This document shows positions 5,964 through 13,164 of a DNA stretch of 44,029 nucleotides, in pieces. The stretch is from the IMG/VR virus record IMGVR_UViG_3300046804_004121, positions 1-44,029 of that record; one strand, 5' to 3'. The stretch is from a virus. A program made the position numbers and the translations under genes. Below the pieces are notes generated by a model that was not told the origin of the DNA, did not search any database, and worked only from the letters and a program-made list of their open reading frames with translations. How positions within the stretch are numbered: the first letter of the stretch is position 1; every line of letters begins with the position of its first letter.

Positions 5964-6012
5964 AACAGACCCCGCCTTGCAGGTTGTGCGTTATCAACCT
6001 AGCACCAATTTC

Positions 6013-6087
6013 GGATGTTTAGCACAGCGGTAGTGCAACAGCTCGACACGCTGTAGGTCAGTGGTTCGATCCCACTAACATCCACCA
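6013..6087 (+). tRNA. tRNA-Val(GAC)
   Basis: Acceptor GGATGTT/AACATCC, anticodon arm ACAGC-TCGACAC-GCTGT, encoded CCA. RNA element 3 follows directly. Confidence 0.92.
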
Positions 6088-6088
6088 G

Positions 6089-6208
6089 TTTAGGGATACT
6101 CACAGCAAATCTATCCAAACGATAGGTAGTTGGTTCGATTCCAACTTTTTCCGCTAGGGAAAAATAGCTCATTAGGTAGAGCATTCGTCAAGAATAGTAT
6201 CCCGTTTT
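6089..6208 (+). ncRNA. NACAGCAA stem-closed RNA, element 3, with permuted tRNA module (YrlA-like)
   Basis: GGGATACT (6093-6100) pairs with AGTATCCC (6196-6203), followed on the left by CACAGCAA. Inside, in order, are a hairpin CTATC/GATAG, a T arm GTTGG-TTCGATT-CCAAC, an acceptor-like helix TTTTTCC/GGAAAAA capped by a five-base loop (6153-6157), and a D arm GCTC-ATTAGGTA-GAGC. This is a tRNA body opened at the anticodon and closed at the acceptor, the design known for the tRNA-mimic module of bacterial YrlA Y RNAs. It directly follows tRNA-Val with the shared junction sequence. It could instead be a permuted tRNA gene, but no sensible anticodon loop can be built across the opening. Confidence 0.65.
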
Positions 6209-6212
6209 ATAT

Positions 6213-6290
6213 GCCCTTCTAGCCCAATTGGTATGAGGCGTCTCTCTCAAAAGGAGAATCGTGTCGGTTCGAATCCGACGAAGGGTACCA
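6213..6290 (+). tRNA. tRNA-Leu(CAA), short variable loop
   Basis: Acceptor GCCCTTC/GAAGGGT, anticodon arm TCTCT-CTCAAAA-GGAGA, T arm GTCGG-TTCGAAT-CCGAC, encoded CCA. The variable loop is only five bases, unlike usual class II Leu tRNAs. Confidence 0.82.
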
Positions 6291-6295
6291 ACAAT

Positions 6296-6373
6296 GCGGT
6301 GGTAGTGCAATAGGTAGGAGACAACAGACTTAAAATCTGTACAGTGCGGGTTCGAATCCCGCCCACCGTACCA
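6296..6373 (+). tRNA. tRNA-Leu(TAA), short variable loop
   Basis: Acceptor GCGGTGG/CCACCGT, anticodon arm ACAGA-CTTAAAA-TCTGT, T arm GCGGG-TTCGAAT-CCCGC, encoded CCA; variable loop of five bases. Confidence 0.85.
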
Positions 6374-6374
6374 T

Positions 6375-6451
6375 ACTCCTGTGGTGCAATTGGTAGACAC
6401 GCTAGCTTGAGGTGCTAGATGTTGTAGGTTCGAATCCTATCAGGAGTACCA
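6375..6451 (+). tRNA. tRNA-Leu(GAG), short variable loop
   Basis: Acceptor ACTCCTG/CAGGAGT, a D region typical of Leu tRNAs (AATTGGTAGAC), anticodon arm CTAGC-TTGAGGT-GCTAG, encoded CCA; variable loop of five bases. The 3' end of the minus-strand gene at 6415-6984 overlaps it. Confidence 0.87.
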
Positions 6452-6984
6452 AGATAGTCTTTAAAAATTTCTTTAGCATCTTGCATACTGATAGTTTTAT
6501 TTGTTTCTTTACTTTTTAGTGTAAGGCTGACTGCATATCTAATTTCAGTATTAACAACGACATTATGCGGAATACCAACCTGTGCTAGACTGCAACCATT
6601 GAGGTTCTGTCTATGTATTTCTTCTACTTCATTGGGTTCGTATTGTATATACGCTGTTTTAATTGCAGTTAGTTTTGTAGTATACTTTACTGATTTTGGT
6701 TTATACCATACCATGGCACTATCTAGTTCATTGAAGACAAAATTTAATTTGACAAAATCTAGATTGGGTGTGCTGCTATCAGAATGAATTGGAGTAATTT
6801 GCCCTGGTAGGGTTCTAAATATCGGCACAAATGTTACCTTAAGATTTAACAGATCTAGTATTTTAACTAGGTCGGAATTTAAATTTCTTACATCTGTTTG
6901 GCTATGATAAACATTTATACTGCGAAAATCAAAGCCATCAACTAACGGTCTAGGTAAATCTAAATGACAGCAGTATGGATTCAT
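6415..6984 (-). CDS. 2-oxoglutarate/Fe(II)-oxygenase-like protein
   Basis: A 189-residue protein starting MNPYCCHLDLPRP. PIHSDSS near residue 70 gives the His-x-Asp pair and GIPHNVVVNTEIRYAVSL near residue 145 the distal His and Arg, as in Fe(II)/2-oxoglutarate oxygenases. The longer frame upstream only reads antisense through tRNA-Arg, so the ATG at 6984 was chosen. The last ten or so codons run antisense through tRNA-Leu(GAG), an unusual overlap. It is the last gene of a minus-strand run starting at 9706, with a tRNA inserted between it and its upstream neighbour. Substrate unknown. Confidence 0.62.
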   Translation of the reverse strand: MNPYCCHLDLPRPLVDGFDFRSINVYHSQTDVRNLNSDLVKILDLLNLKVTFVPIFRTLPGQITPIHSDSSTPNLDFVKLNFVFNELDSAMVWYKPKSVKYTTKLTAIKTAYIQYEPNEVEEIHRQNLNGCSLAQVGIPHNVVVNTEIRYAVSLTLKSKETNKTISMQDAKEIFKDYLGTPDRIRTYNI

Positions 6985-6994
6985 AAAAATATTT

Positions 6995-7067
6995 ACCTCT
7001 GCCAATGGAATGGGAGCAGGTCTTCTAAACCAGCTATCTGAGGGTTCGAATCCTTCCAGAGGTACCA
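6995..7067 (+). tRNA. tRNA-Arg(TCT)
   Basis: Acceptor ACCTCTG/CAGAGGT, anticodon loop CTTCTAA, T arm GAGGG-TTCGAAT-CCTTC, encoded CCA. It lies antisense between two minus-strand genes, alone and away from the main array. Confidence 0.86.
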
Positions 7068-7069
7068 AA

Positions 7070-7537
7070 TTATTCGTAAACTAATTTATTATACCATCTA
7101 ATAGAGTCTGGATGAAACAGGTCAGTCATGTTTTCGTAATTGAGCCTTAACTCTGAATTATTTTGATTAACCCATATAAAACAAAACATTGCAATACTTC
7201 TTTCGTTCCAGTTAAAAGCACTTTCAGCAGTGTCAAATCTGTACATATCATTATTTAGAAATTCATCCATGATTAACTTTTTAGATGATACTACAGGTAT
7301 ACTTTCTAAAGATGTAGCACCAAATACTACTACTGGTAATTTGTCTTCAGACGACAATAACGAAAGTGCCGCTTCTTTAAGCTGTTGGCTTTTAGGAAAT
7401 ACTCCATCAGCAGTTACAACAATAGTGTCAGTCCAATGAGGATATATTTTATCTAAAAAAGTTTGTGCTGATTTTTCAGAGCGTAATATTGTAATAGAAT
7501 TAAATTGAACGCTTTCCGAGTGCCATTTGTACTTCAT
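7070..7537 (-). CDS. unknown protein, 155 residues
   Basis: No family recognised. The protein begins MKYKWHSESVQFNSI and has a central TIVVTADGVFPKSQQL and PVVVFGATSLESIPVV, two short hydrophobic strands that suggest an alpha/beta fold. It overlaps the 3' end of the asparagine-synthetase-like gene by 38 bases, so the two are co-transcribed and perhaps functionally linked. No signal peptide or membrane segment is apparent. Confidence 0.7.
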   Translation of the reverse strand: MKYKWHSESVQFNSITILRSEKSAQTFLDKIYPHWTDTIVVTADGVFPKSQQLKEAALSLLSSEDKLPVVVFGATSLESIPVVSSKKLIMDEFLNNDMYRFDTAESAFNWNERSIAMFCFIWVNQNNSELRLNYENMTDLFHPDSIRWYNKLVYE

Positions 7538-8972
7538 TGTATATTCCTTTTATACTTTCAAATTTAGTGTCATTGCCTATGATTCCAACACCAGTTTTGG
7601 TCCAGTTCCACGGCCAGTCTACCATATAGTCTTTAACTAATGTATAACTTAGACTTCGACTTTTGCCGCCTGCGCCCAACTTGTAATTTCCAGGAATACG
7701 CCAGACATAATCAAATAGAAAACCATCGGCATAAGGATGGGCGAATTGTAAATCAAAAAATTGATTGTAATTGTATACCCTGTGACTAGCTTTGTAAAAA
7801 TATTGCATTAATTCAATCTTGTTAACGAGATCATCGGTCTCGATCTTATTCCAAGTTTCAATAAACCAATTTTTGACAGAGTCGTATGCATCTCTCACAG
7901 ACGGTAACAAAAAAATAGACGAAAAAGAATTATCTTTAGCAACAAAGTTAAATCTGCTACAATCGCAATTTAAAAAAAGATTGGCAATTTCTTCAACATC
8001 ACAATTTGGGTTCTGAATTATAAATTTTAAAAGAACTTTGCCAAATCGAGAACCAAAAATCTGATCGCCTACTTCGCCAGTAAAGATAATTTTTTTAGAA
8101 TGGTTTAATTGTCTTATTGCTTGATATTTTAATAAAATATGTGGCTCTCTCCAAAATGCTGAGTAAGTTCTGTGATATGCAGACTTATAGCCGATGTCAT
8201 CGATTTGTAAAATTTTTTGCGGATTAAATTCTTCAACATCTAACCATTCTACAAAAATATCATAATGGTTTGCAATTTTTTGAATATACGGAGCTTCGCT
8301 TTGATATTCTCGTTGGCCTTTTAAACTAATAAAAGAACATTGCTGTTCAATTCCCAATTTTCTTAAATAGCCAAAAATTGTATTGCTGTCAGTTCCACTA
8401 CTTAGGAGTAAACCAAATGGTTGTTGTGTATTTTCTTTGATGTAATTTTCAATTATACTTGACAGTTCTTCCAATTCAAAATTGCCAGTTGGTCTATAGT
8501 AAATGTTATTGTATTGAACTATTTTTGTAGTACCGTCAGGTGTTTTTTCTAAATAACATCCGGCTGGAATTTTTTTAATTTCTTTTTGAATTGTTTGATC
8601 GCCAACTGAACCTCCCCAAAATAATTGAGTTTGTCTCAAAATATTTTCATTAACTGTTAACGGAAGTTCTTTTTTGCGTATAGCTTCTTGAATATTTAAA
8701 AAAATATGATCGCAAAAATGTTCACTGTAGAACATTTGATAATTTGGTAAATGATCAACAGCAACTACTATCCTATTGTTATCATGAAAATAAAATGCAA
8801 AGTTGCCTTTGATATTGTTTGGAAATTTACCGTCACGTAAGATTTCTAATATAAATTGATGGTCAAGATTAGTTTTACCTTTTAGGTAGAATTTATATTC
8901 TCCAGTGCTATAATCTCGAAATTGAGGATAGCTATTTAAAAATTGCACGGTTGAATCTCCACATCGACCCAA
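7500..8972 (-). CDS. asparagine synthetase-like protein (PP-loop amidotransferase family)
   Basis: A protein of up to 490 residues. Residues 56-75 (GNFAFYFHDNNRIVVAVDH) match the N-terminal glutaminase-like domain of AsnB, but the frame has no Cys at position 2, so ammonia release from glutamine is doubtful. The ATP pyrophosphatase motif LLSSGTDSN is at residues 189-197 and FTGEVGDQIFG follows around residue 300, as in asparagine synthetase. Family members activate a carboxylate with ATP for amide bond formation. The start is uncertain: ATG at 8972 overlaps the upstream gene by 37 bases, and a GTG at 8948 would shorten the overlap. Its neighbours are oxygenase-like proteins, which hints at modification of a peptide or metabolite. 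Confidence 0.8.
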   Translation of the reverse strand: MGRCGDSTVQFLNSYPQFRDYSTGEYKFYLKGKTNLDHQFILEILRDGKFPNNIKGNFAFYFHDNNRIVVAVDHLPNYQMFYSEHFCDHIFLNIQEAIRKKELPLTVNENILRQTQLFWGGSVGDQTIQKEIKKIPAGCYLEKTPDGTTKIVQYNNIYYRPTGNFELEELSSIIENYIKENTQQPFGLLLSSGTDSNTIFGYLRKLGIEQQCSFISLKGQREYQSEAPYIQKIANHYDIFVEWLDVEEFNPQKILQIDDIGYKSAYHRTYSAFWREPHILLKYQAIRQLNHSKKIIFTGEVGDQIFGSRFGKVLLKFIIQNPNCDVEEIANLFLNCDCSRFNFVAKDNSFSSIFLLPSVRDAYDSVKNWFIETWNKIETDDLVNKIELMQYFYKASHRVYNYNQFFDLQFAHPYADGFLFDYVWRIPGNYKLGAGGKSRSLSYTLVKDYMVDWPWNWTKTGVGIIGNDTKFESIKGIYNEVQMALGKRSI

Positions 8973-9706
8973 GGCTCAGCTGCTAAAGCATCAAAGTCTA
9001 AAATACCGTCTAAGAATATAACACCACGTTTGTGATTTACACTTTTTGCTCCGTGTTTAATATCTACTTCGTTGATAGCAAAAAGTTTATTTGACGTGTT
9101 ATAGTTATAACAAATACGATCTATTTCAATTATAGGTGATCCGTTATTTCCTTCTAGTTCTGTTAAGGGAAATTTTAAAGTTAGATATTTGTTTAATTCT
9201 TGATGATTATTATTAATAGAAATATTAATATTCTTAGCCGGCCCGGGTGCAAAAAATTCATCTCTATAGTAGTTGTTTACTACTTTATCTGTATGAAGTG
9301 GGATCTCCGATCCTTGTTTTTGTACTAGTATTAAAACCCTGTTAAATTTTTTATATAGGTGTTGTATTTGATTTACGTATTTTTTTACAGTGTTGGTTAT
9401 TGGAGTGTCAACCCATTCCCATTCAAGTGATGGATCTAAACGACAAACCCAATTTAACCAATTAAGATTTATATTTTTATCTTTACTTACTTTATCTATA
9501 CTATCTTTGGTCAGTCGAGTTATTTGTATGCGACCAAAGTAATCTGTTTGATCGTAGGTATCTCGATCATCATCCCATACTTGTACTTGTCCCGACCAAC
9601 TGTTAGAATATTCATAAGCATAATTTAAAATTTCAACTTGATCTTTAAATGCAATTGTGTATGGCAAATTGAAAAGGATTGGATTTGATTTATTTTTTAA
9701 ACTCAT
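8936..9706 (-). CDS. 2-oxoglutarate/Fe(II)-oxygenase-like protein
   Basis: A 256-residue protein starting MSLKNKSNPILF. IPLHTDKVVNN near residue 135 supplies His-x-Asp, and HGAKSVNHKRGVIFLDG near the C terminus the distal His and Arg. The internal ATG at 9706 was preferred over 9754 because an AATAAATA late box lies 16 bases upstream of it, matching the spacing at other genes. It overlaps the asparagine-synthetase-like gene and heads the minus-strand operon. The substrate is unknown. Confidence 0.62.
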   Translation of the reverse strand: MSLKNKSNPILFNLPYTIAFKDQVEILNYAYEYSNSWSGQVQVWDDDRDTYDQTDYFGRIQITRLTKDSIDKVSKDKNINLNWLNWVCRLDPSLEWEWVDTPITNTVKKYVNQIQHLYKKFNRVLILVQKQGSEIPLHTDKVVNNYYRDEFFAPGPAKNINISINNNHQELNKYLTLKFPLTELEGNNGSPIIEIDRICYNYNTSNKLFAINEVDIKHGAKSVNHKRGVIFLDGILDFDALAAEPWVDVEIQPCNF

Positions 9707-9722
9707 GTTTTCACTCTGGGTG

Positions 9723-9730
9723 TATTTATT
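9723..9730 (-). promoter_or_regulatory. T4-like late promoter element AATAAATA (minus strand)
   Basis: AATAAATA on the minus strand lies 16 bases before the ATG at 9706 and supports that start. Confidence 0.5.
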
Positions 9731-9768
9731 AGAATTAAATACGTACAGAACCATAAACGGAGATAACA

Positions 9769-10686
9769 GTGTTTAGAAAATTTTTAATTATATTAGTAAG
9801 CGTAATGTCATTTTCTGCCTATGCAGAAACTACTAAAATTTTTGGTGTATGGGGATTTACTCCAGGTAGCACACAAGGATCCTATATACGAGCAATTCTT
9901 GAAGAGTCAAACAAAGTTCAAAAAAAATATGAATTTGTATTTGATCACCGGCCAGGTGCTGGAAGTACTATTGCAGCAAAGAGTGTATTGGAAAGAAAAA
10001 ACGCCTTGTTGGCTAATAGTGCAGCACATTTTGTAAGACCTTATCTGTATCCAGAGACAGCGTGGAAAGTTAATGATTTTAAACCCGTAATGCTCATGGG
10101 CATGAATCCTGCTGCCCTTGTGACTAACGGAAAAAGTTTAGATGATTTAGTAAAGCAACCAAAAATTACATTAGCAACATCCGGCACAGGCAGTAGCACA
10201 CATTTAATGGCTGAAGTATTTGCTAAAGAGATTAAGTTAAAAAATCCAACTGCTGACATTGCTATGGTGCATTTTAAAGATACAAACGAAGCCTTTGTAA
10301 GTGTAATGGGCGGTCATACTGATGCAACATTTGAATTTCTAGGTGATGCTAAAGCCAAAGCAACTCCAACAACACGATTAGTTGGTCTTACTGGTAATCG
10401 TGTGTTAGAAGGTATCCCAACTTTAAGAAGTTTAGGATATCAAGAACTTGCAGGAGTTCAAGGTATATTCGCCTGGTATGCACCATCAGATATGCCAAAT
10501 GAACAAGTATTAGAATTTCAAAAAATATTTTTAGAAGCAGAAAAGTCTGAAAGTGTGCAACGTCTTTATCGTTTAGATTTTGCTAGTAGAGATAATGATG
10601 TTCATAAAGGTGATAACTTAAATACTTGGTACAGAGAAACCTTAAGACGTTTTAGAATTTATACACAGGGAATAACTGTAAACTGA
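9769..10686 (+). CDS. Bug/TctC-family periplasmic solute-binding protein
   Basis: A 305-residue protein with a clear signal peptide (FRKFLIILVSVMSFSAYA, cleavage likely after AYA). FVFDHRPGAGSTIAAKSV near residue 60 and LATSGTGSSTHLMAE near residue 145 are hallmark segments of the tripartite-tricarboxylate-transporter receptor (Bug) family, which binds carboxylates or amino acids in the periplasm. No TctA/TctB membrane partners are nearby. The start is a GTG after GGAG. The family is greatly expanded in Burkholderiales, so this is probably a captured host gene, though with AT-rich phage-like codons. Cargo unknown. Confidence 0.88.
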   Translation: MFRKFLIILVSVMSFSAYAETTKIFGVWGFTPGSTQGSYIRAILEESNKVQKKYEFVFDHRPGAGSTIAAKSVLERKNALLANSAAHFVRPYLYPETAWKVNDFKPVMLMGMNPAALVTNGKSLDDLVKQPKITLATSGTGSSTHLMAEVFAKEIKLKNPTADIAMVHFKDTNEAFVSVMGGHTDATFEFLGDAKAKATPTTRLVGLTGNRVLEGIPTLRSLGYQELAGVQGIFAWYAPSDMPNEQVLEFQKIFLEAEKSESVQRLYRLDFASRDNDVHKGDNLNTWYRETLRRFRIYTQGITVN

Positions 10687-10694
10687 CTCCTATA

Positions 10695-11453
10695 ATGGAA
10701 AAAATATTTGAGTTAACATACCCGACTGCTAGATTTAACAGACATTTGCTACTGCTTTCTTTTATAGTTTTTCTATTCATTGGAACTTTAGATCAATGGT
10801 TAATTGCATTAAGCGTTTATCTGTTTAAAGGTTTGCTAGGTACGGCGGTTATCCATAGAGGGCTCACCCATAAAGCATTTAAAATGCATAAATGGGTTGA
10901 GTATCCTTTGGCTGCAATCAGTCTGGCAGGAACAAGTGCATCGGTTATTGGTTGGGTAGCTATACACAGAGAACATCATCGATACTCTGATTTAGAAAAA
11001 GACCCACATAGTCCAAATCATATGCCTCGATATAATGTACAATTTATGGTTTTTAAGAAACCAGTCAATTCATTATATGCAGCGGACTTACTTAAAATAA
11101 AATTTTACAGAGACTTACACCAGTATCATTGGCTATTAACTATTGTACCTATAGTAATACTATATTTTATTGATCCGTTGGCGCCTTTATACGCCTGGCT
11201 AGTTCCAAATTTTATTCAAAGCCAGGCTGGCACTACTGTGAATCATTTAAATCATAGTAAATTTGGTTATAGAAATTTCAATACAAAGGATCAAAGTTAT
11301 AATAACTGGATCACTGGTATAGTATGTTTAGGAGAAGGTTGGCACAACAATCATCATAACGACCCAGGTAATGCAAACTTTGGAGTTAAGTGGTGGGAGT
11401 TTGATTTAGGATACCAATTTACTAAGTTAATTTCAAAACGAAGTAGTGAGTAA
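10695..11453 (+). CDS. membrane fatty acid desaturase, copy 1
   Basis: A 252-residue membrane protein with the three di-iron histidine boxes of acyl desaturases: HRGLTH (54-59), HREHH (91-95) and HNNHH (217-221), plus EKDPHSP after box two as in delta-9 desaturases. Hydrophobic stretches flank the boxes. Such enzymes insert a double bond into acyl-CoA or lipid acyl chains using oxygen. It follows the Bug gene by eight bases and overlaps the convergent sulfotransferase gene by 21 bases. Two further desaturases (13590, 23025) are in the window. Confidence 0.92.
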   Translation: MEKIFELTYPTARFNRHLLLLSFIVFLFIGTLDQWLIALSVYLFKGLLGTAVIHRGLTHKAFKMHKWVEYPLAAISLAGTSASVIGWVAIHREHHRYSDLEKDPHSPNHMPRYNVQFMVFKKPVNSLYAADLLKIKFYRDLHQYHWLLTIVPIVILYFIDPLAPLYAWLVPNFIQSQAGTTVNHLNHSKFGYRNFNTKDQSYNNWITGIVCLGEGWHNNHHNDPGNANFGVKWWEFDLGYQFTKLISKRSSE

Positions 11454-12032
11454 TCTATTTTTAAAAGATTCAACTATTTGATCGTAGTTAATTGGTTTAG
11501 GTGTTTGATAAAATCCTGTTTGCCCCAAATCTAAATCTTCGTAATAAAGATCTAAATCAAATTTTAAATCTATTGTATCAATCATTTTATTAGATCTTTT
11601 AATTTGATAAATGACGTAATCAATATTTTTAACATCATCGTGGGGAATGGTATCTTTTAAATCTAGATTATTAGGATCTAGGTAATGATAAGTATTATTC
11701 CTATACAATGCTATGTATAGACTAACCATTTGATCTAATGTACTTTTTCGTCTAATTCTCACCTTAGATGTTTTATCTGATAACAAAAAATTTTTTACAT
11801 TTGTTTCGTAAAGATCTAATGAATGAACATGAATTTTTACAATATAGCTTTTTGATTGTTCAATACCGTCATAGAACTCTTTAAAACCTTTAAGGTGAAA
11901 AAAATCAGGTTCGGGGTAATAATTGACTTTAACATTATTAAAATATTTTTGAAAGTACACTCCTAGCGCAGTACTGCCAGTTCTAGGAGTAGATAAAATC
12001 AATAACGGCAATTTTAACTTAGCATTAATCAT
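11433..12032 (-). CDS. sulfotransferase-family protein
   Basis: A 199-residue protein with LLILSTPRTGSTALG near the N terminus, the 5'-phosphosulfate-binding loop of PAPS-dependent sulfotransferases. VRIRRKSTLDQMVSLYIA near residue 90 fits the 3'-phosphate-binding segment, and LYYEDLD follows later. The length is short for the family but similar to bacterial Stf0-like members. It would transfer sulfate from PAPS to a hydroxyl or amine; acceptor unknown. Its start lies back to back with the oxygenase-like gene at 12058. Confidence 0.78.
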   Translation of the reverse strand: MINAKLKLPLLILSTPRTGSTALGVYFQKYFNNVKVNYYPEPDFFHLKGFKEFYDGIEQSKSYIVKIHVHSLDLYETNVKNFLLSDKTSKVRIRRKSTLDQMVSLYIALYRNNTYHYLDPNNLDLKDTIPHDDVKNIDYVIYQIKRSNKMIDTIDLKFDLDLYYEDLDLGQTGFYQTPKPINYDQIVESFKNRLLTTSF

Positions 12033-12057
12033 ATAGATATTTAATCATATTCAAATC

Positions 12058-12651
12058 GTGCCAATAAATATTGACATGAAAAACATATTGTTTTGTCCAA
12101 TTGATTTGCCCAAATGCCCTGTAATTCCAAAAGTAGATACAACAAACGATTTTCTTTGGTGGCGGTTTGGTAGACTAACAACTACTCCTGACTTTCAATA
12201 TCAACGAACAGATTGGTTGCCGGAAATAAAAGAAACATACCCCGATCTTATAAATTGGTTTAAGCTCTTTCCTATAAAAAGTATTGTCGGAGTAAAATTA
12301 AACTTTCAATATAAAACTGTAGAACCACATATAGATTTTATTCATCCTAAGTTGGATGAAAAACTTTGGCAACACAACAATGATAATGAGCCGTGCGGAT
12401 ATAGAATTTTACTAAAAGGCACTAGAAAAAACAAGATGTATGTAGTTGATGGAGAAGAAAAAATATATTGTACCCTACCGGAGGAAACTGATGTATATGT
12501 ATTAGGCCATACTACTGCTCTGCATGGAGTAGATTTAGATTATTCACGATTAACAATCTATACACATTTTGAAGTTGATGAGGATCTTCATCAAAAATTA
12601 ATCATGCAAAGTATTGACAAATATAATCAATACGTTGTTTACAAGAAATAA
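12058..12651 (+). CDS. 2-oxoglutarate/Fe(II)-oxygenase-like protein
   Basis: A protein of about 197 residues. VEPHIDFIHPK near residue 86 gives His-x-Asp, GYRILLKGTRKN follows, and GHTTALHGVDLDYSRLTIY near residue 160 gives the distal His and Arg. The start is either GTG at 12058 or ATG at 12076; no clear ribosome site is seen. It reads towards tRNA-Thr seven bases downstream. Fold assignment rests on motif order; substrate unknown. Confidence 0.6.
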   Translation: MPINIDMKNILFCPIDLPKCPVIPKVDTTNDFLWWRFGRLTTTPDFQYQRTDWLPEIKETYPDLINWFKLFPIKSIVGVKLNFQYKTVEPHIDFIHPKLDEKLWQHNNDNEPCGYRILLKGTRKNKMYVVDGEEKIYCTLPEETDVYVLGHTTALHGVDLDYSRLTIYTHFEVDEDLHQKLIMQSIDKYNQYVVYKK

Positions 12652-12657
12652 AATTTT

Positions 12658-12731
12658 GCTCCTATAGGTAAGTGGCATACCAGCACTTTGGTAAAGTGCA
12701 ATCACAAGTTCAATTCTTGTTAGGAGCACCA
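12658..12731 (+). tRNA. tRNA-Thr(GGT)
   Basis: Acceptor GCTCCTA/TAGGAGC, anticodon arm GCACT-TTGGTAA-AGTGC, T arm ACAAG-TTCAATT-CTTGT, encoded CCA. Confidence 0.92.
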
Positions 12732-12738
12732 AAACTTA

Positions 12739-12767
12739 TTGACATTTAATTACTTAGACTGTATACT
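12739..12767 (+). promoter_or_regulatory. sigma70-type promoter
   Basis: TTGACA at 12739-12744, 17-base spacer, TATACT at 12762-12767. It would start the RNA at 12774 and the second tRNA array. Confidence 0.82.
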
Positions 12768-12773
12768 AGACAC

Positions 12774-12949
12774 TTAGTTAGTAAACGTTCTTTAAAAAAT
12801 TTAATTTAGTAGTAGCATAGCTCGCGGGCCAATGTACACGGCCAACCTTGTTCAAAGCGGAGTCCTATGATACTAGTAACTGCTCTGTCCTAGACAGGCA
12901 ACAATAGGTAGCAAGAGAATAGTAAACTGTGCTACTACTAAATTGAATT
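12774..12949 (+). ncRNA. structured RNA closed by a perfect 15-base-pair helix
   Basis: Bases 12803-12817 pair perfectly with 12930-12944, and the helix extends by about three weaker pairs. The interior holds CTGTC/GACAG and GGCC/GGCC pairings. It lies between a strong promoter and tRNA-Ser and has no protein frame. It may be an RNase III-type processing helix or a separate small RNA. No known family recognised. Confidence 0.55.
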
Positions 12950-13041
12950 GGAAGCGTGGCAGAGCCCGGGTTATTGCAGCAGTCTTGAAAACTGCCGATC
13001 GTTTGCGCGGTCCGTGAGTTCGAATCTCACCGCTTCCACCA
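12950..13041 (+). tRNA. tRNA-Ser(TGA)
   Basis: Acceptor GGAAGCG/CGCTTCC, anticodon arm GCAGT-CTTGAAA-ACTGC, long class II variable arm, encoded CCA. Confidence 0.94.
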
Positions 13042-13046
13042 GAATT

Positions 13047-13146
13047 GCCTCTGTAGCTTAATTGGTAAAGACGCGAGCTTATACCTCGCCAAAGCACCGG
13101 CCAGATAAGCCGGCGTGTGCAGGTTCGAGTCCTGCCAGAGGCACCA
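13047..13146 (+). tRNA. tRNA with UAU anticodon (Ile) and long variable arm
   Basis: Acceptor GCCTCTG/CAGAGGC, anticodon arm GCGAG-CTTATAC-CTCGC, T arm GCAGG-TTCGAGT-CCTGC, encoded CCA. The variable region is 29 bases with a strong CCGGC/GCCGG helix, which is class II architecture and abnormal for isoleucine tRNA. Its charging identity is therefore uncertain. Confidence 0.85.
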
Positions 13147-13164
13147 AATTAACCAAGGAAAAAC

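Noticed and set aside
5964-6012. tRNA-like fragment with AGGTT/AACCT pairing and AGCACCA
   Set aside because: It lacks acceptor, D and anticodon arms; at most a relic of a tRNA 3' end.
4566-6184. Many minus-strand frames across the tRNA array with repeated segments such as GIEPR, RIRT and WDRT
   Set aside because: They are antisense readings of tRNA T arms and acceptor ends; the repeated residues come from the shared TTCGAAT and CCA sequences.
6089-6208. Reading element 3 as a permuted tRNA gene that matures into a decoding tRNA
   Set aside because: No seven-base anticodon loop with U33 can be assembled across the opening, and the outer helix plus NACAGCAA box is shared with elements that have no tRNA body.
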